Shown here: positions 63,286 to 64,000 of the stretch, in pieces
Layout: each line of letters starts with the position of its first letter
Position numbering within the stretch: the stretch's first letter is position 1
Origin: Corynebacterium sp. HMSC078H07
Lineage (GTDB): Bacteria > Actinomycetota > Actinomycetes > Mycobacteriales > Mycobacteriaceae
Assembly (NCBI RefSeq): GCF_001812805.1
Contig: NZ_KV810513.1
Coordinates: 23,156 to 87,155, forward strand
DNA: 64,000 nt
Reading direction: 5' to 3'
Position numbers and translations under genes: made by a program
The notes under the pieces: generated by a model
Database searches by the model: none
What the model was told of the DNA's origin: nothing
The model's input: only the letters and a program-made list of their open reading frames with translations

Positions 63286-64000
63286 GGTCTGTGATAGGAG
63301 GACTGCTGCTGGTGCGGTAAGGCCAATTCCTATGGCTAATAGGAATCGGCCGTCGTGTGACATGTGCGGCCATGGACTCGTTAAGAACGGCAAAACCGCG
63401 GCAGGAACCCAACGCTGGCTGTGTCCTAAATGCAACGTTTCATCGATTAATACCCGCGCACACACCAGCGAGATACGCCACTTCAAAATCTTTATTGACT
63501 GGATTCTTTCCGGGGAATCCGCAGACCATTTAGCCAAACGCCTTGGGGTAACCAGACGAACTTTGACCCGGTGGTTCAAGCTTTTGTGGTTTATCACCGT
63601 GCCCACGTCTACTGACCCCTACCGTGTTTATGACCAGGTCTTTATCGACGGCACCTACTTCCACAAGAAATGCCTGCTTGTAGCCTGCACCAATACACAC
63701 GTCATTGCCTGGCATTGGTGCTTTCGTGAAAGCTCATACGAGTACCTGAAACTGCTCGACAAAATCGCGCAACCACTCATCGTCACCACAGACGGGGCAG
63801 GCGGAGCACTCAAGGCACTGCGCATTAAATGGCCTGATGTTGCCATCCAGCGCTGCCTAGTCCACGTCCAACGCAACACTTTCGCCGACATCAGCCGCAA
63901 CCCGATTCACCCAGCCCATAAAGCAATCCGGAAACTGGGCTACAAGCTCGTCCAAGTACACAACCGTGAAGATGCTGCACGGTTTACCGCTGCAGTCCAC
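63286..64000 (+). mobile_element. IS1249-like insertion sequence, left part (IS256-related)
   Basis: The right edge of the window holds the start of an insertion sequence. The transposase ORF begins at 63332 and runs off the window. The left end is probably near 63286 (GGTCTGTGATAGGAGG...), about 113 bp before the flavoprotein start codon; this boundary is a guess because the right inverted repeat is outside the window. The flavoprotein gene itself is not interrupted. Confidence 0.7.
63332..64000 (+). CDS. IS1249-family transposase (3' end off window)
   Basis: The visible 223 residues start MANRNRPSCDMCGH with an N-terminal zinc ribbon (Cys at 9, 12, 31 and 34, CPKC), then a helix-turn-helix (SADHLAKRLGVTRRTLTRWF). 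The RNase-H-like DDE domain begins with VFIDGTYFHKK (first Asp) and IVTTDGAGGALKAL (second Asp), followed by RCLVHVQRN, matching IS256-related transposases of corynebacteria such as IS1249. The frame is intact to the window edge. Codon use is more AT-rich than in neighbouring genes, as expected of mobile DNA. Confidence 0.88.
   Translation, partial: MANRNRPSCDMCGHGLVKNGKTAAGTQRWLCPKCNVSSINTRAHTSEIRHFKIFIDWILSGESADHLAKRLGVTRRTLTRWFKLLWFITVPTSTDPYRVYDQVFIDGTYFHKKCLLVACTNTHVIAWHWCFRESSYEYLKLLDKIAQPLIVTTDGAGGALKALRIKWPDVAIQRCLVHVQRNTFADISRNPIHPAHKAIRKLGYKLVQVHNREDAARFTAAVH

Overview
This 64 kb window is chromosomal DNA of a high-GC actinobacterium, almost certainly a Corynebacterium. The evidence is a giant type I fatty-acid synthase with a separate AcpS and a FasR-like TetR gene, class Ib ribonucleotide reductase genes interleaved with a GntR1-type regulator and ctaD, a DtxR-type iron box, an IS1249-like transposase, and many genes whose start codon lies 6-8 nt after a TAnnnT -10 hexamer (leaderless transcripts). 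The species cannot be fixed from the sequence alone. Almost everything is core genome; the only clear mobile DNA is the insertion sequence at the right edge.

Layout. 1-3.2 kb: 3'-truncated nadE, divergent from a sugar transporter, then a zinc-free L36 (rpmJ) and a secreted lipase. 3.3-10.4 kb: nrdHIE behind a double NrdR box, gntR1, nrdF, and ctaD (cytochrome aa3 subunit I). 10.6-22.2 kb: a housekeeping block whose order resembles the M. tuberculosis dinG-rdgB region as I remember it: serB, a Pth2-like gene, dinG, pncB, a CAP-domain protein, clpS, DUF2017, a P1 peptidase, rhomboid, murI, an Rv1339-like metallo-hydrolase, rph, rdgB. 22.2-24 kb: a structured intergenic element, tRNA-Leu(UAG) and three small membrane-protein genes. 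24-29.6 kb: a purine permease fused to an OHCU-decarboxylase-like domain, then a pyruvate formate-lyase operon in which PFL is split into a 697-residue body and a separate 83-residue glycyl-radical subunit, followed by its activase. 29.6-38.1 kb: a proline iminopeptidase-like hydrolase, an SPFH protein and a peptide ABC operon on the minus strand. 38.5-52.9 kb: a membrane-anchored HNH nuclease, a 56-codon ORF, FAS-I, a sugar ABC operon, acpS, fasR and bcp. 53-57.2 kb: a DUF3618 gene, a DtxR-controlled siderophore ABC operon, a 2H-phosphoesterase and tRNA-Lys(CUU). 57.2-64 kb: an L,D-transpeptidase, a lipoprotein, sucCD, a 3-methyladenine glycosylase, a siderophore-interacting flavoprotein and the IS.

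How genes work together. nadE and pncB both serve NAD synthesis; nrdHIE and nrdF make the Mn/Fe class Ib reductase with its own redoxin and flavodoxin; fas, acpS and fasR are synthase, activator and regulator; the FecBCE-type operon and the siderophore-interacting flavoprotein form an iron-acquisition theme; the split PFL, its activase and sucCD belong to central carbon metabolism. The most unusual findings are the split pyruvate formate-lyase, the permease/OHCU fusion with altered catalytic motifs, the 96-nt quasi-palindromic element beside tRNA-Leu, and several compact leaderless promoter arrangements.
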